From Nocardia sienata NBRC 100364 (lineage in GTDB: Bacteria > Actinomycetota > Actinomycetes > Mycobacteriales > Mycobacteriaceae), in assembly GCF_001613205.1 (NCBI RefSeq), contig NZ_BDBX01000021.1, positions 62,001 to 126,000 of the forward strand: 64,000 nucleotides of DNA, given 5' to 3'. The translations under genes were made by a program, and so were the position numbers. The first letter of the stretch is position 1; every line of letters starts with the position of its first letter. The notes below the pieces were generated by a model that searched no databases, was not told where the DNA came from, and saw only the letters and a program-made list of their open reading frames with translations. This document shows, piece after piece, positions 29,114 through 37,896 of this stretch.

Positions 29114-29135
29114 TTCTGTAATGATCAGTACAAAA
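29114..29135 (-). promoter_or_regulatory. TetR operator before the MFS gene
   Basis: An inverted repeat centred on TGATCA: on the minus strand TTTTGTACTGA then TCATTACAGAA, 11-bp arms with two mismatched pairs. It lies 17 bp before the MFS start and downstream of the tetR stop, so it would allow the transporter to be repressed independently. Confidence 0.5.
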
Positions 29136-29174
29136 TGTGGACACGAAAACGGCGGCGATCGGCTCATCAGCGGT

Positions 29175-29792
29175 TCAGTCGTTCCCCGGATCCGGCCGCA
29201 ACGCCCGCAGGGTGGCCGTGATGATCTCCCCGGACCACGGGGCCGCGACCCGGCCCTGCGAGGAGATACGCAGACCGGCGATCGCCGAGTTCACGAACGC
29301 GGCAAGCCCTTCGGCGGAAACACTTCCGGTGACCTCCCCGGCGGCCTGACCCGCCCGCAGGACGGCGCTCAGCAGTTCCAGCCGGGCGGTGGTATCCCGG
29401 CCGATCCGCTCGACGTTCTTGACGTGCTCGGGATCGTCGGCCAGTTCGGCCACCGTGTTCACCGCCAGACAACCCCGCGGCGCCCCGGACCCGGCCCGTT
29501 CGACCTCCTCGGCCACGACCCGGCGCAACAGCACCTCGATACGTTCAACGGTGCCGAGCGAACTATCACCGATGATCTCCTCCGCGCGCGCCAGTGTGCT
29601 CTCCAGATAGGCATCGAGACACTGCGCGAAGAGTTCATCCTTGCTGCCGAAGGTGTTGTACAGACTGCTGCGCCCCAGCCCCGTCGCCCGGCAGAGATCC
29701 TCCGCACTGGTGGCATGCAGGCCGGCGCGCTGGAACTGACTCGTGGCGGCCGCGAGCACCTTCTCGTGTTCGAAGCTGCGAGGCCTGGCCAT
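29175..29792 (-). CDS. TetR-family regulator of the MFS transporter
   Basis: A 205-residue repressor. The HTH lies in residues about 8-55: KVLAAATSQFQRAGLHATSAEDLCRATGLGRSSLYNTFGSKDELF in parts. The C-terminal part matches the AcuR/YxaF-like TetR C domain (GCLAVNTVAELADDPEHVKNVE, AAGEVTGSVSAEGLAAFVNSAIAGLRI). It is next to, and probably represses, the MFS gene; the palindrome at 29114 is the likely site. Confidence 0.88.
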   Translation of the reverse strand: MARPRSFEHEKVLAAATSQFQRAGLHATSAEDLCRATGLGRSSLYNTFGSKDELFAQCLDAYLESTLARAEEIIGDSSLGTVERIEVLLRRVVAEEVERAGSGAPRGCLAVNTVAELADDPEHVKNVERIGRDTTARLELLSAVLRAGQAAGEVTGSVSAEGLAAFVNSAIAGLRISSQGRVAAPWSGEIITATLRALRPDPGND

Positions 29793-29861
29793 GCGCCGAC
29801 CCTAACGCATTATGTAACGAAATGTCCATAACCTGTATGGCTCGGACACGCGATCGGCTCG

Positions 29862-29930
29862 GCCGACGACCCGACGCAGCCAGGTGACGTCGGCACTCTC
29901 GCTGTCGGCACGTTGGACTTCCAGGCCCTC
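29862..29930 (-). pseudogene. C-terminal fragment of a DUF3145 gene
   Basis: On the minus strand this stretch encodes EGLEVQRADSESADV then TWLRRVVG, closely matching the C-terminus of the intact DUF3145 protein at 32012 (EDLEVYRTGSEGAEITWLRR DVG). The DNA around 29858-29935 is also visibly similar to 32018-32095. Nothing upstream continues the gene. The remainder of the gap 29793-30216 shows no convincing gene apart from a terminator at 30174. Confidence 0.65.
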
Positions 29931-30173
29931 GCCCGGTGGTGTTCGGCGCCTTCGGCAAACCTTTACGGCGCGACCAGTGGCGAAATCTCTGCGCATCACA
30001 TCCGCCCACCGAACCGTCGACTAGCCAGAAGACAGCAGCTCGACAACATGCCCGAACCGAGGTGCCGACGCGCCCGCCCCGCACCACCTCGGCCCGCCGG
30101 AGTCGAACCGGACCGAGTGGGCCGCGAAGTATGGGCGGGCAGCGGGCCGGTGCACCCGGGCGGGCCGCTTAGG

Positions 30174-30197
30174 CCGGTCCACCGTGCGATGGACCGG
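30174..30197 (-). terminator. Hairpin terminator after the P450 gene
   Basis: CCGGTCCA (30174-30181), 8-nt loop, TGGACCGG (30190-30197): a perfect 8-bp stem starting about 20 bp beyond the P450 stop codon. Confidence 0.6.
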
Positions 30198-30216
30198 ATC
30201 TATCGTAGGCGTACCC

Positions 30217-31485
30217 TCACACGGCAATCGGCGGGATCGGGACGAATACAACGGGCAAGCAGGCCAGCGAGCGATGATAGGGCCCGGGCCGCCACTGCAG
30301 ATCTTCGACGGGGACCGCCAATTCCATCTCGGGCAGCGCATCGAGCAGCTGATCTATCGCCGCGCGAGCGATGGTAGAGGAAAGATCCTTCGCCGGGCAG
30401 GTGTGGGGGCCGGCGCCCCAGGCGAGATGGGACCGATTCGCAGTGAAATCTCCGGAATGCACCGCGGAATCGTTGTTGCACGCGGACATGCTGATCAGCA
30501 CAGGCTGATGCGCGGGTAGCCACACGCCGTCGATGAGAATCGGCTGCCGCGGATAGCTGAAACAGAAGTTCGCCAGCGGCGGATCAGTGAACAGCAACTC
30601 ATCCAGCGCGTCGGCGGTCGAGAGACTGCCGCTGATCATTTCGCCGCCGAACCGGTCATCGGTCAGCATGAGTCGCAGGGTATTCAAGATGAGGTTGACC
30701 GTCGGTTCGATCCCCGCCCCGTAGATGACAACCAGTTGGTGGATCACCTCCTCCTGGGTCAATTCCGCGCTGTGCCTGATCATTCGAGTGGTGATGTCGT
30801 TGCCGGGCTCGGCGATCCTGTACATGGTCTGCTCGTACAGCGCCGATTCCAATATCGCGTTGCCCTCTTCGGCACCTGCGGAGGTATCGAAGATGCTGGC
30901 CATACCCTGCGCGACACGCGCCCCGATATCGGGCGAGCAGCCGACCAGAGTGTTGAGGACCTCGAAGACGAGAGGGTGCACGAACTGAGCGAGCAGATCG
31001 GCGTGTCCGGCGGCGCAGAAGCCGTTGATCAGTGGCACCGCGATCTTTTCGACCAACGCCTGGGTGGCGTGCAGGTCGATCCCGTTGATGGCGAATGTGT
31101 TGGCCGAGCGCAGCCGAGCATGAGCCGCTCCGGTGTTACGCAAGGCATTCGGCCGCCACTGCAACATCGGCCGCACGGGACAGTCGAGCGGCACATTCGC
31201 CTCCCAGGCCCGAGGGTCCGCCGGGAAGTGCTCCGGGTCGTGCAGTATTCGCTTCGCGGTCTCGTAATCGACCACGAGAGTGGCCGGAACACCCGGTGCG
31301 ATCTCCACGGGAACCAGCGATCCGTAGCGGGCTCTCAGCTCCCGGTATACGCGCTGGGGGTCCGCGGCGAATTCCTTGGTGTATATGGCTACTCGCGGCT
31401 CATCACCATCGATCACCGAATTGGGTGCGATCGGGCGGCCGTCATAGGAAGACAGAGGCGTTTCCAGCGGCTGAGACATGGGCAC
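30217..31485 (-). CDS. Cytochrome P450, CYP157-like, without the EXXR arginine
   Basis: A 422-residue P450. The I-helix motif is AGIEPT (257-262), and the haem-binding loop is WGAGPHTCPAKD with Cys363. Two features depart from the usual pattern: the K-helix EXXR reads E296-L-L-F299, with Phe instead of Arg, and the residue two after the Cys is Ala, not Gly. The same pair of changes is known from Streptomyces CYP157 enzymes, where an aromatic residue replaces the Arg and FGAGPHxCPA is typical. No conservon genes or redox partner are nearby. GTG at 31485 follows GGAG by 7 nt. The substrate is unknown. Confidence 0.88.
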   Translation of the reverse strand: MPMSQPLETPLSSYDGRPIAPNSVIDGDEPRVAIYTKEFAADPQRVYRELRARYGSLVPVEIAPGVPATLVVDYETAKRILHDPEHFPADPRAWEANVPLDCPVRPMLQWRPNALRNTGAAHARLRSANTFAINGIDLHATQALVEKIAVPLINGFCAAGHADLLAQFVHPLVFEVLNTLVGCSPDIGARVAQGMASIFDTSAGAEEGNAILESALYEQTMYRIAEPGNDITTRMIRHSAELTQEEVIHQLVVIYGAGIEPTVNLILNTLRLMLTDDRFGGEMISGSLSTADALDELLFTDPPLANFCFSYPRQPILIDGVWLPAHQPVLISMSACNNDSAVHSGDFTANRSHLAWGAGPHTCPAKDLSSTIARAAIDQLLDALPEMELAVPVEDLQWRPGPYHRSLACLPVVFVPIPPIAV

Positions 31486-32011
31486 AGGAAGACTCCAGGT
31501 GTTTCAACAGTGACAAACGAAATGTGACGCGGGGGTTGCCGACCTGGACTCAGGACCGGCCGGCGCGGGACACGCTGGCAAGGCAGGTGTCGTTGTTCCT
31601 CATACCGCCGGACACAGGTTGATGACGACGACTGCCGGTGATCGCCGCAGCAGGGCTCGGTAGTCGATTCGACACGCGCCCGGGACTGCCGCCACGGTAC
31701 ATCGGACGACCTCCCGGCTCATGCGCTCCCTCGGTCGAAGCGATTGCGATCCGCTGGCAGAGATTCACCGTGATCGCACCCTCTCCCGGGGAAGGGCGAA
31801 CACTCGGCAACATGGTACCGACCGGCATCGAAGCCCGCAGCGAAAACCGTGACCGAGCCCGCCGAGTTTGTGGAGACCCGCGCCGGAGCCACCGTGGCCT
31901 GCCGGTTCGCCACTCGGATCGCCGGCGCGGTACGACAAGCTCGGTGCGCCGGACCGGGCACCGCCGTCGCCGGTATCGGTCCCCGGCCGGGATGGGCGAT
32001 TTTCCGGGCTC
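31486..32011. other. 526-bp intergenic stretch without a supported gene
   Basis: Short open frames exist on both strands but none has a ribosome site, family features or convincing codon use. It separates the P450 gene from the intact DUF3145 gene and, together with the DUF3145 fragment at 29862, forms part of a rearranged segment. Confidence 0.6.
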
Positions 32012-32548
32012 TCAGCCGACGTCGCGGCGCAGCCAGGTGATCTCGGCGCCCTCGCTGCCGGTCCGGTAGACCTCCAGATCCTCGTCCCAGGCCGTCCCCA
32101 GCGCCCGATCCAGTTCGCCGGCCAGATCGAACCCGCCGAACCGGCCCAGTTCACGATCAGCCTGCAACAGGACCCGCAGGCGCATCTCCCCCACCATCAC
32201 ATCCCCGTTGGCGCTGGTGGAGCCGTGCCACAGGCCCAGCGACGGCACGAAACTGTACCGCTCCCCATCGACCCCCTCGCTGGGATCCTCGGTCACCTCG
32301 AAACGCAGGACCGGCCAGGAACGCAGCGACTGGGCGATACGGGAGGCGGTACCGGCCGGGCCGAACCATTCGATCGTCGCCCGGAGCTGGCCGGGGGCGG
32401 CCGGCTGCGCCGTCCAGCGCAGCGAGGCCGGAGCGCCGAGAGCGGCCGCGAGCGCCCATTCGATATGCGGGCACAGCGCGGCGGGCGACGAGTGGATGTA
32501 CACCACACCCGCCGTTGTCTCCGCGTATCGGGACGATCCGCGCACCAC
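32012..32548 (-). CDS. DUF3145 family protein
   Basis: A 178-residue soluble protein of an actinobacterial family of unknown function. Conserved pieces: TTAGVVYIHSSPAALCPHIEWALAA, LRATIEWFGPAGTASRIAQSLRSWP, FEVTEDPSEGVDGERYSFVPSLGLW and DEDLEVYRTGSEGAEITWLRRDVG. GTG at 32548 is preferred because GGAGG stands 5 nt before it; another GTG two codons upstream is too close to that site. A C-terminal copy survives as a fragment at 29862. Confidence 0.85.
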   Translation of the reverse strand: MVRGSSRYAETTAGVVYIHSSPAALCPHIEWALAAALGAPASLRWTAQPAAPGQLRATIEWFGPAGTASRIAQSLRSWPVLRFEVTEDPSEGVDGERYSFVPSLGLWHGSTSANGDVMVGEMRLRVLLQADRELGRFGGFDLAGELDRALGTAWDEDLEVYRTGSEGAEITWLRRDVG

Positions 32549-32640
32549 GTACACCTCCGGTTTCGACGATGCTCGTCTTCCCCAACGGTCCGTCGAAAAG
32601 GCGTTGCCCGAGTGTACTCGAGTGCCCGGTGTTACACGTG

Positions 32641-33471
32641 TTACTTCACTTCCGTGTTGCGCGCGAGTGTTGCCTGCGCGATGACCGAATCACTGAACGG
32701 AGGCCATACTTCGCGCGACCAGTCGCCGAAATTCTCGTCGCTCAAGGCCACACACGCCACGCCGGGGCGCGGATCGACCCACAGGAACGTCCCGGACTGC
32801 CCGAAATGACCGAAGGTCTCGGGGGAATTCGTCGACCCGGTCCAGTGCGGCGACTTCCCGTCTTTGATCTCGAAGCCCAGGCCCCAATCATTGGGCCGCT
32901 GCGAGCCGAAGCCCGGCAGGACACCGTCGCTGCCCGGGAACTGGACGCTGGTGGCCTCGGCGAGGGTCCGCGCCGAGATCAGGCGCGGTTCGAGAAGTTC
33001 GGCGGCGAAAAGCAACAGGTCGGCGAGGGTGGAATTCGCGCCGTGCCCGGCCGAACCCGTCAATTCCGAATCGACCATGCCCAGCGGTTCGAAGACGCCC
33101 TCGCGCAAGTACTCCGGAAAAGGGATACCGGTGTGTTCGGTGACCGCATCGGCCAGCAGTTCGAAACCGGCGCTGGAATAGATCCGCTTGGCGCCGGGCC
33201 GAGCCAGGATATCGGTGGTGTCGAAGGCCACGCCGGAGGTATGGGCCAGCAGATGCCGGACGGTCGCACCGGGCGGCCCGGCGGGCTGATCGAGCTCGAT
33301 CGCCCCCTCCTCCACTGCGACCAGCGCCGCGTAGGCGGCCAGGGGTTTGGTGACCGACGCCAGGCGGTAGACCCGGTCGGTTTCACCGGCCGACCAGCGC
33401 CCGTCTCGGGTGATCACACCCGCCGCGGCATGCCTGACCGGCCATTCCTGGATCTGCTCGAGTGCGCGCAC
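32641..33471 (-). CDS. Serine beta-lactamase-like hydrolase
   Basis: A 276-residue member of the class C beta-lactamase/DD-peptidase family. The SxxK motif is S39-VTK42; the YxS/N motif is YSS near residue 98; LLAHTSGV is the family's conserved turn; HFGQSG near 238 replaces the KTG box. No signal peptide is visible, so it is probably cytoplasmic; such proteins are often esterases or peptidases rather than drug-resistance enzymes. Start is a GTG. Confidence 0.88.
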   Translation of the reverse strand: MRALEQIQEWPVRHAAAGVITRDGRWSAGETDRVYRLASVTKPLAAYAALVAVEEGAIELDQPAGPPGATVRHLLAHTSGVAFDTTDILARPGAKRIYSSAGFELLADAVTEHTGIPFPEYLREGVFEPLGMVDSELTGSAGHGANSTLADLLLFAAELLEPRLISARTLAEATSVQFPGSDGVLPGFGSQRPNDWGLGFEIKDGKSPHWTGSTNSPETFGHFGQSGTFLWVDPRPGVACVALSDENFGDWSREVWPPFSDSVIAQATLARNTEVK

Positions 33472-33765
33472 ACCCCGAGGTTACGAGACGGAACCGGAGC
33501 CGTGGAACCCGGCCGAACAGTTACCGGAGAGCAGGGGGATGCCGCCGCGCGCCGACGGTCGGTCCGGGCGCCGCAAATGCGCTGCGGCGGAGCAGATCAC
33601 CAGCTCGTACGCCCTTGCGGGTCGCGCGGATCGGCTCGTCCCCGGCCGCCGCGGCGCCCGGGAACGAGGAAATCAGGTGCGGAAATCAGAGCGCCGCAGC
33701 GGGCGAGCACCGGGTGGGCCGGTGAGGGGTCGGCCCACCCGGGAACGCGCGGGTACGCTCGCCGA

Positions 33766-34896
33766 TCAGCGGTCGGCGTCGGTGTACTTGATGATGCCGC
33801 GGATGTTCTTGCCGTCCAGCATGTCCTTGTAGCCCTGGTTCACGTCTTCCAGGGAGTAGCTGCGGGTGACCATATCGTCCAGGTTCAGCTGGCCGGCCTT
33901 GTACATGGACAGCAGACGGGGAATGTCCTGACGGGCGTTGCCGCCACCGAAGATGCAGCCCTTGACCGTCTTCTGGAGCATGCAGAGCAGGAAGTTGTTC
34001 ATCTTCACGTCGGCGGCGTCCATCCGGCCCATGGAGGTGACGACCAGGGTGCCCGCCTTCGCGGTGAGGATCAGACCCTCTTCGATGTACTCGCCCTGCA
34101 TCTCACCCATGGTGAGAATGACCTTGTCGGCCATTCGGCCCTCGGTCGCCTCCATGAGCGGCATGATCGCCTCGGCCATGCTGGCGTAGGTGTGGGTGGC
34201 GCCGAACTTCTTGGCCTGTTCCAGTTTCCACGGGTTCGGGTCGATGGCGACGACCTTCTGCGCCCCGGAGAGCACCGCGCCCTGCAGCGCGCTCATCCCG
34301 ACGCCGCCGATGCCGACGATGGCCGCGGTATCGCCGGGCATCACATTGGCGACATGGGTGGAGGAGCCGAATCCGGTGGGCACACCGCAGCCGACCAGGC
34401 AGGCGACCTCGAACGGGATCTCGGGGTCGATCTTGACCACCGAGCTGTAGTGCACCGTCATATACGGCGAGAACGTGCCGAGCAGGCACATCGGGATGAC
34501 ATCCTTGCCGCGGGCCTGGATGCGGTAGCTGCCGTCGCTGATGGACTGCCCGGACAGCAGGCCCATCCCGAGATCACAGAGGGCCATGTTCCCCGATACG
34601 CACGCCGGACAGCGGCCACAGGCGGGGATGAACGACAGCACCACGTGATCGCCGACGGCGAGGTCGGGCGGGGTGCCGGGGCCCAGTTTGGTGATGACGC
34701 CCGCGCCTTCGTGGCCGCCCATGGCCGGGAACGACGGCATCGGGGTGGCACCGGTGACCATGTGATGGTCCGAATGGCACATTCCGGCGGTTTCCAGCTG
34801 GATCTGCACCTCACCGGCGCGGGGGTCACCGAGTTCGATTTCCTCGACCGACCACGGTTCGTCGATCCCCCACAGGATCGCGCCCTTCGTCTTCAT
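33766..34896 (-). CDS. NDMA-dependent (mycofactocin-type) alcohol dehydrogenase
   Basis: A 376-residue zinc alcohol dehydrogenase. Catalytic zinc ligands are C40, H62 with E63 (MGGHEGAGV), and C173-region VGCGVPTGFGSS; the structural zinc site is CGRCPACVSGNMALC. The NAD fold is VGIGGVGMSALQGA. The sequence fits the class III group with tightly bound NAD that uses N,N-dimethyl-4-nitrosoaniline in vitro and, by family knowledge, mycofactocin in the cell. A KstR-type box lies 61 bp upstream of its start, so it may work in sterol breakdown. Confidence 0.88.
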   Translation of the reverse strand: MKTKGAILWGIDEPWSVEEIELGDPRAGEVQIQLETAGMCHSDHHMVTGATPMPSFPAMGGHEGAGVITKLGPGTPPDLAVGDHVVLSFIPACGRCPACVSGNMALCDLGMGLLSGQSISDGSYRIQARGKDVIPMCLLGTFSPYMTVHYSSVVKIDPEIPFEVACLVGCGVPTGFGSSTHVANVMPGDTAAIVGIGGVGMSALQGAVLSGAQKVVAIDPNPWKLEQAKKFGATHTYASMAEAIMPLMEATEGRMADKVILTMGEMQGEYIEEGLILTAKAGTLVVTSMGRMDAADVKMNNFLLCMLQKTVKGCIFGGGNARQDIPRLLSMYKAGQLNLDDMVTRSYSLEDVNQGYKDMLDGKNIRGIIKYTDADR

Positions 34897-34956
34897 TCGT
34901 GTCCGACCTCTCGCATGCGCGGGCTTTCATGTGACGGCCTCCACACTACGATACGA

Positions 34957-34974
34957 ACTGGAACACGTTCTAGT
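34957..34974 (-). promoter_or_regulatory. KstR-type operator before the alcohol dehydrogenase
   Basis: The site reads ACTAGAACGTGTTCCAGT on the minus strand, an 18-bp palindrome with one mismatched pair, and fits the KstR rule TnnAACnnGTTnnA (34959-34972). KstR represses sterol catabolism genes in mycobacteria, rhodococci and nocardiae. The rest of the gap 34897-35200 shows no gene. Confidence 0.65.
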
Positions 34975-35200
34975 GGTTTGGCGAAGATTTTCCCGACAGA
35001 ACTGGTCGAGCGACCATTGCACCGCGGCCGGCGGTGGACACCCACCGCCGGCCGCCTGCCGAACAACAACCGAATCGTCCGCTTCCACCGCTGATACCCG
35101 CGGGCCGCAGCCTACCGACGGCCCTGCCGCGATACTGCTCGGCCCAGTCCGGAGGAAGCGACAGCGCACGCCGAACACGCCGTATTTATGAAACCTGTTC

Positions 35201-36265
35201 TCACTCCATGATTCCGCGTGCCCGCGCGAAGAGTTCGAGCGTGTTCGCGTGCAGGAACTCACCGACCCGCTTGGGCGCCTTGCCCGCGAAGGACCGCGCG
35301 TAGGTGCCCTCGAGCACGATGCCGAGTTTGAAGCAGGCCAGCACCGTGTACCAGGTGACCGCACTCAGGTCCCGGTCGGAGAACTTGCCGTAGTGCTCGA
35401 CCATCTCCGCGCTCGTCGGCAGCGAACCGGCCTCGCCGAGCTTGCCGATCAACGCCGCCCCGGAGGTGCCCGGTTCGGGCCGGGTCGCGATCTGCCAGCC
35501 GAGATCCAGCAGCGGATCGCCGATGGTGGACATCTCCCAGTCGACCAGGGCCGCGACCTCGGGCCGCTCATAGGAGAACATGATGTTCGCCAGATGGCAG
35601 TCGCCGTGCAGGATGCCGGGGGTCCATTCGGCCGGACGGTGGCGTTCCAGCCAGTCCGCGACCGCGTCCAGACCCGGGATCTGCGGGCCGGGGTATCCCT
35701 CGTTCGCCGAGTACGACTCCAGTTCGTGGGTCCAGCGGCCGACCTGCCGTTCCAGGAACCCTTCGGGTTTGCCGTAGTCGTCCAGGCCCAGCGCCCGGTA
35801 GTCCAGCGCACCGAGCCGGGCAATGGCCTCCACCGCCGACAGGCCCATCTGCCGACGGGCCTCGGGGTCCTCGGCGAAGGGGGCGGGCAACTCGGTCTGC
35901 GGGTTGAAGCCCTCGATCGGCTCCATCAGGTAGAAGACCGCGCCCAGCACCGATTCGTCGGGTTCGGCGGCGATCACCCGCGGGGCGCGGACATCGGTAT
36001 CGGCCAGCGCGCCCAGCAGCCGCGCCTCCCGGCGGATCACCTCGTTGCTCTTCGGGCGCAGATGCGCCGGACCGCGGCGCAGGACGTAGTCGCGACCGCC
36101 CCGGGTGAAACGCAGCATGATGTTCTGCGTGCCGCCGCCGAGCGCCTTCACCTCCTGGAACTCACCGCCGGTGAGCCCCCGCTCGTCCATCCAGTTCCCG
36201 ACCACGGTGAAGTCGACGTGCTCACGATCCACGCCTACCGGCTGCGCAACAGACATGCCTGACAT
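35201..36265 (-). CDS. APH-fold phosphotransferase family protein
   Basis: A 354-residue kinase-fold protein. The catalytic loop is LHGDCHLANIMF and the metal-binding Asp is in ALVDWEMSTIGDPLLDLGW; the N-terminal lobe has LGGGTQNIMLRF as the nucleotide loop. The closest recognisable group is the ACAD10/11-like phosphotransferases that act near beta-oxidation, rather than drug-modifying aminoglycoside kinases. It lies upstream of the alcohol dehydrogenase on the same strand, with 304 bp between. ATG at 36265 or 36256. Confidence 0.82.
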   Translation of the reverse strand: MSGMSVAQPVGVDREHVDFTVVGNWMDERGLTGGEFQEVKALGGGTQNIMLRFTRGGRDYVLRRGPAHLRPKSNEVIRREARLLGALADTDVRAPRVIAAEPDESVLGAVFYLMEPIEGFNPQTELPAPFAEDPEARRQMGLSAVEAIARLGALDYRALGLDDYGKPEGFLERQVGRWTHELESYSANEGYPGPQIPGLDAVADWLERHRPAEWTPGILHGDCHLANIMFSYERPEVAALVDWEMSTIGDPLLDLGWQIATRPEPGTSGAALIGKLGEAGSLPTSAEMVEHYGKFSDRDLSAVTWYTVLACFKLGIVLEGTYARSFAGKAPKRVGEFLHANTLELFARARGIME

Positions 36266-36344
36266 TGTGCCCCACCCGCCCGGATGAACTGCGGGCAACC
36301 GACAACAGTTCGATACCCGCCCGCGGCGTAGGGTTCGGGCCACG

Positions 36345-37817
36345 ATGTCTTTCTCCGTGATCCTCCAGCACCGCGTACTCGAGCGGGCCGTCGATACCGA
36401 GGCGGCCTTCCTGCGGCTGTACGGCACCTCGTCCGCCGCCTTCTGGCTCGACAGCGAGCACGTGGAACCGGGGTTGGACCGCTTCTCGTTCCTCGGCGAC
36501 GCCTCCGGCCCTCTGGCCGAAGTGATCGGCTACCGGGTCGGCGGCGGTACGGTCACCGTGCGCACAGCCGACGGCGGCGTCCGCGAGGAACGGGGCACCA
36601 TCCTGGACTATCTGGCCGAAGCGCTGCGGACCAGATCGGTCCCGCTGCCGGAGGACTTCCCGTTCGATTTCGCGGGGGGCTATGTCGGGTACCTGGGTTA
36701 CGAGGTCAAGGCCGATTGCGGCGGGTCCGCCGCGCACCGCGCCCCGGCGCCCGACGCCCAGTGGATCTTCGCCGACCGGGTGGTGGTCGTCGACCATCTC
36801 GCCGGCCGCACGTATCTGCTCGCGCTGGCCGACGATCCCGGCCGCGCCGCGGCCCAGACCTGGCTGCGCACCACCGCGGCGATCCTGGAGACACTGCCGG
36901 TCTGGTCGAACCCGCCCCCGATCACCACGGCGGGCGATACCGCCGGCCTCGCGAAACATCTGGTCCGCGGCCGGGCGCGCTACCTGCGCGATATCGCCGA
37001 CTGCGGGGCCGCGCTGCGGGCCGGCGAATCGTACGAGATCACGCTGACCGACCAGCTCGTCTTTCCCGCTGCTTCCGGCGGACTGGCCGTCTACCGCACG
37101 CTGCGCCGGGCCAATCCCGCGCCCTATTCCGCCTACCTGCGTTTCGGCGATCTGGAGATCGCCTGCTCCTCACCCGAGCGCTTCCTGAAGATCGACCGTG
37201 ATCGGACGGTCGAGACGAAACCGATCAAGGGCACCGCCCGCCGCGACCCCGACCCGATCGTGGACGACCAACTGCGCCGCGCGCTGACCGAGGACCCGAA
37301 GACCCGGGCCGAGAACGTGATGATCGTGGACCTGCTGCGCAACGATCTGGGGCGGGTCTGCGAGATCGGCAGTGTGCGGGTTCGCGAACTGCTGGCCACC
37401 GAGACCTACTCGACTCTGCACCAGCTCGTTTCGACCGTACGCGGCACCCTGCGGGCCGATACCGGGGTCATCGACTGCCTGCGCGCCTGCTTCCCGGGGG
37501 GTTCCATGACGGGGGCGCCCAAGATCCGCACCATGCAGATCATCGACTCCCTCGAAACCCGGGCGCGCGGGGTGTATTCGGGGACGATCGGGTTCCTGGG
37601 GCTGGGCGGCACGGCCGACCTCAATATCGTCATCCGCACCGCGGTGCGCTACGCGGGGACCTGGCAGATCGGTGCCGGTGGAGCCATCGTGCTGGACTCG
37701 GTGGCCGAGGCGGAATACGACGAGATGCTGCTGAAGGCCGCGGCGGTGTACCGGGCCCTGGCCACCGGTCCGGTCGCCGCCGACGCGCAGGCCACCGAGG
37801 TCACCGCGGCCGGATGA
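36345..37817 (+). CDS. pabB: Aminodeoxychorismate synthase component I
   Basis: A 490-residue chorismate-binding enzyme of the TrpE/PabB family that aminates chorismate for folate. Signature segments: ETKPIKGTARRDPDP (with the PIKGT catalytic lysine typical of PabB), ENVMIVDLLRNDLGRVCEIGSV, PGGSMTGAPKIRTMQIIDSLE and YSGTIGFLGLGGTADLNIVIRT. The N-terminal third (about 1-150) is the accessory domain. It carries no glutaminase or lyase domain, so it needs a PabA partner from elsewhere. It is divergent from the phosphotransferase gene. Confidence 0.93.
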   Translation: MSFSVILQHRVLERAVDTEAAFLRLYGTSSAAFWLDSEHVEPGLDRFSFLGDASGPLAEVIGYRVGGGTVTVRTADGGVREERGTILDYLAEALRTRSVPLPEDFPFDFAGGYVGYLGYEVKADCGGSAAHRAPAPDAQWIFADRVVVVDHLAGRTYLLALADDPGRAAAQTWLRTTAAILETLPVWSNPPPITTAGDTAGLAKHLVRGRARYLRDIADCGAALRAGESYEITLTDQLVFPAASGGLAVYRTLRRANPAPYSAYLRFGDLEIACSSPERFLKIDRDRTVETKPIKGTARRDPDPIVDDQLRRALTEDPKTRAENVMIVDLLRNDLGRVCEIGSVRVRELLATETYSTLHQLVSTVRGTLRADTGVIDCLRACFPGGSMTGAPKIRTMQIIDSLETRARGVYSGTIGFLGLGGTADLNIVIRTAVRYAGTWQIGAGGAIVLDSVAEAEYDEMLLKAAAVYRALATGPVAADAQATEVTAAG

Positions 37818-37896
37818 GTGCCGCGGCCGGCCGAGAAGTATTGCGGGCCATCGGAAACGAGCGCCCCGATCCGGCGAACAGCGCGACAATGGAGCG

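Noticed and set aside
29811..29832. A palindromic operator before the tetR gene of the MFS pair
   Set aside because: Only the outer TTATG/CATAA pair is symmetric; the centre does not match.
31849..32040. A short plus-strand frame of 63 codons before DUF3145
   Set aside because: No ribosome site, no family match, and it runs into the antisense of the DUF3145 gene.
32641..33471. A secreted beta-lactamase giving drug resistance
   Set aside because: SxxK is present, but there is no signal peptide and the KTG box is replaced by HFGQSG.
32515..35094. An 859-codon open frame on the plus strand
   Set aside because: It spans antisense to the hydrolase and alcohol dehydrogenase genes and their gap; no start or motif supports it.
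35201..36265. An aminoglycoside resistance kinase
   Set aside because: The APH fold is clear, but the sequence resembles the ACAD10/11-like phosphotransferases and lies by metabolic genes.
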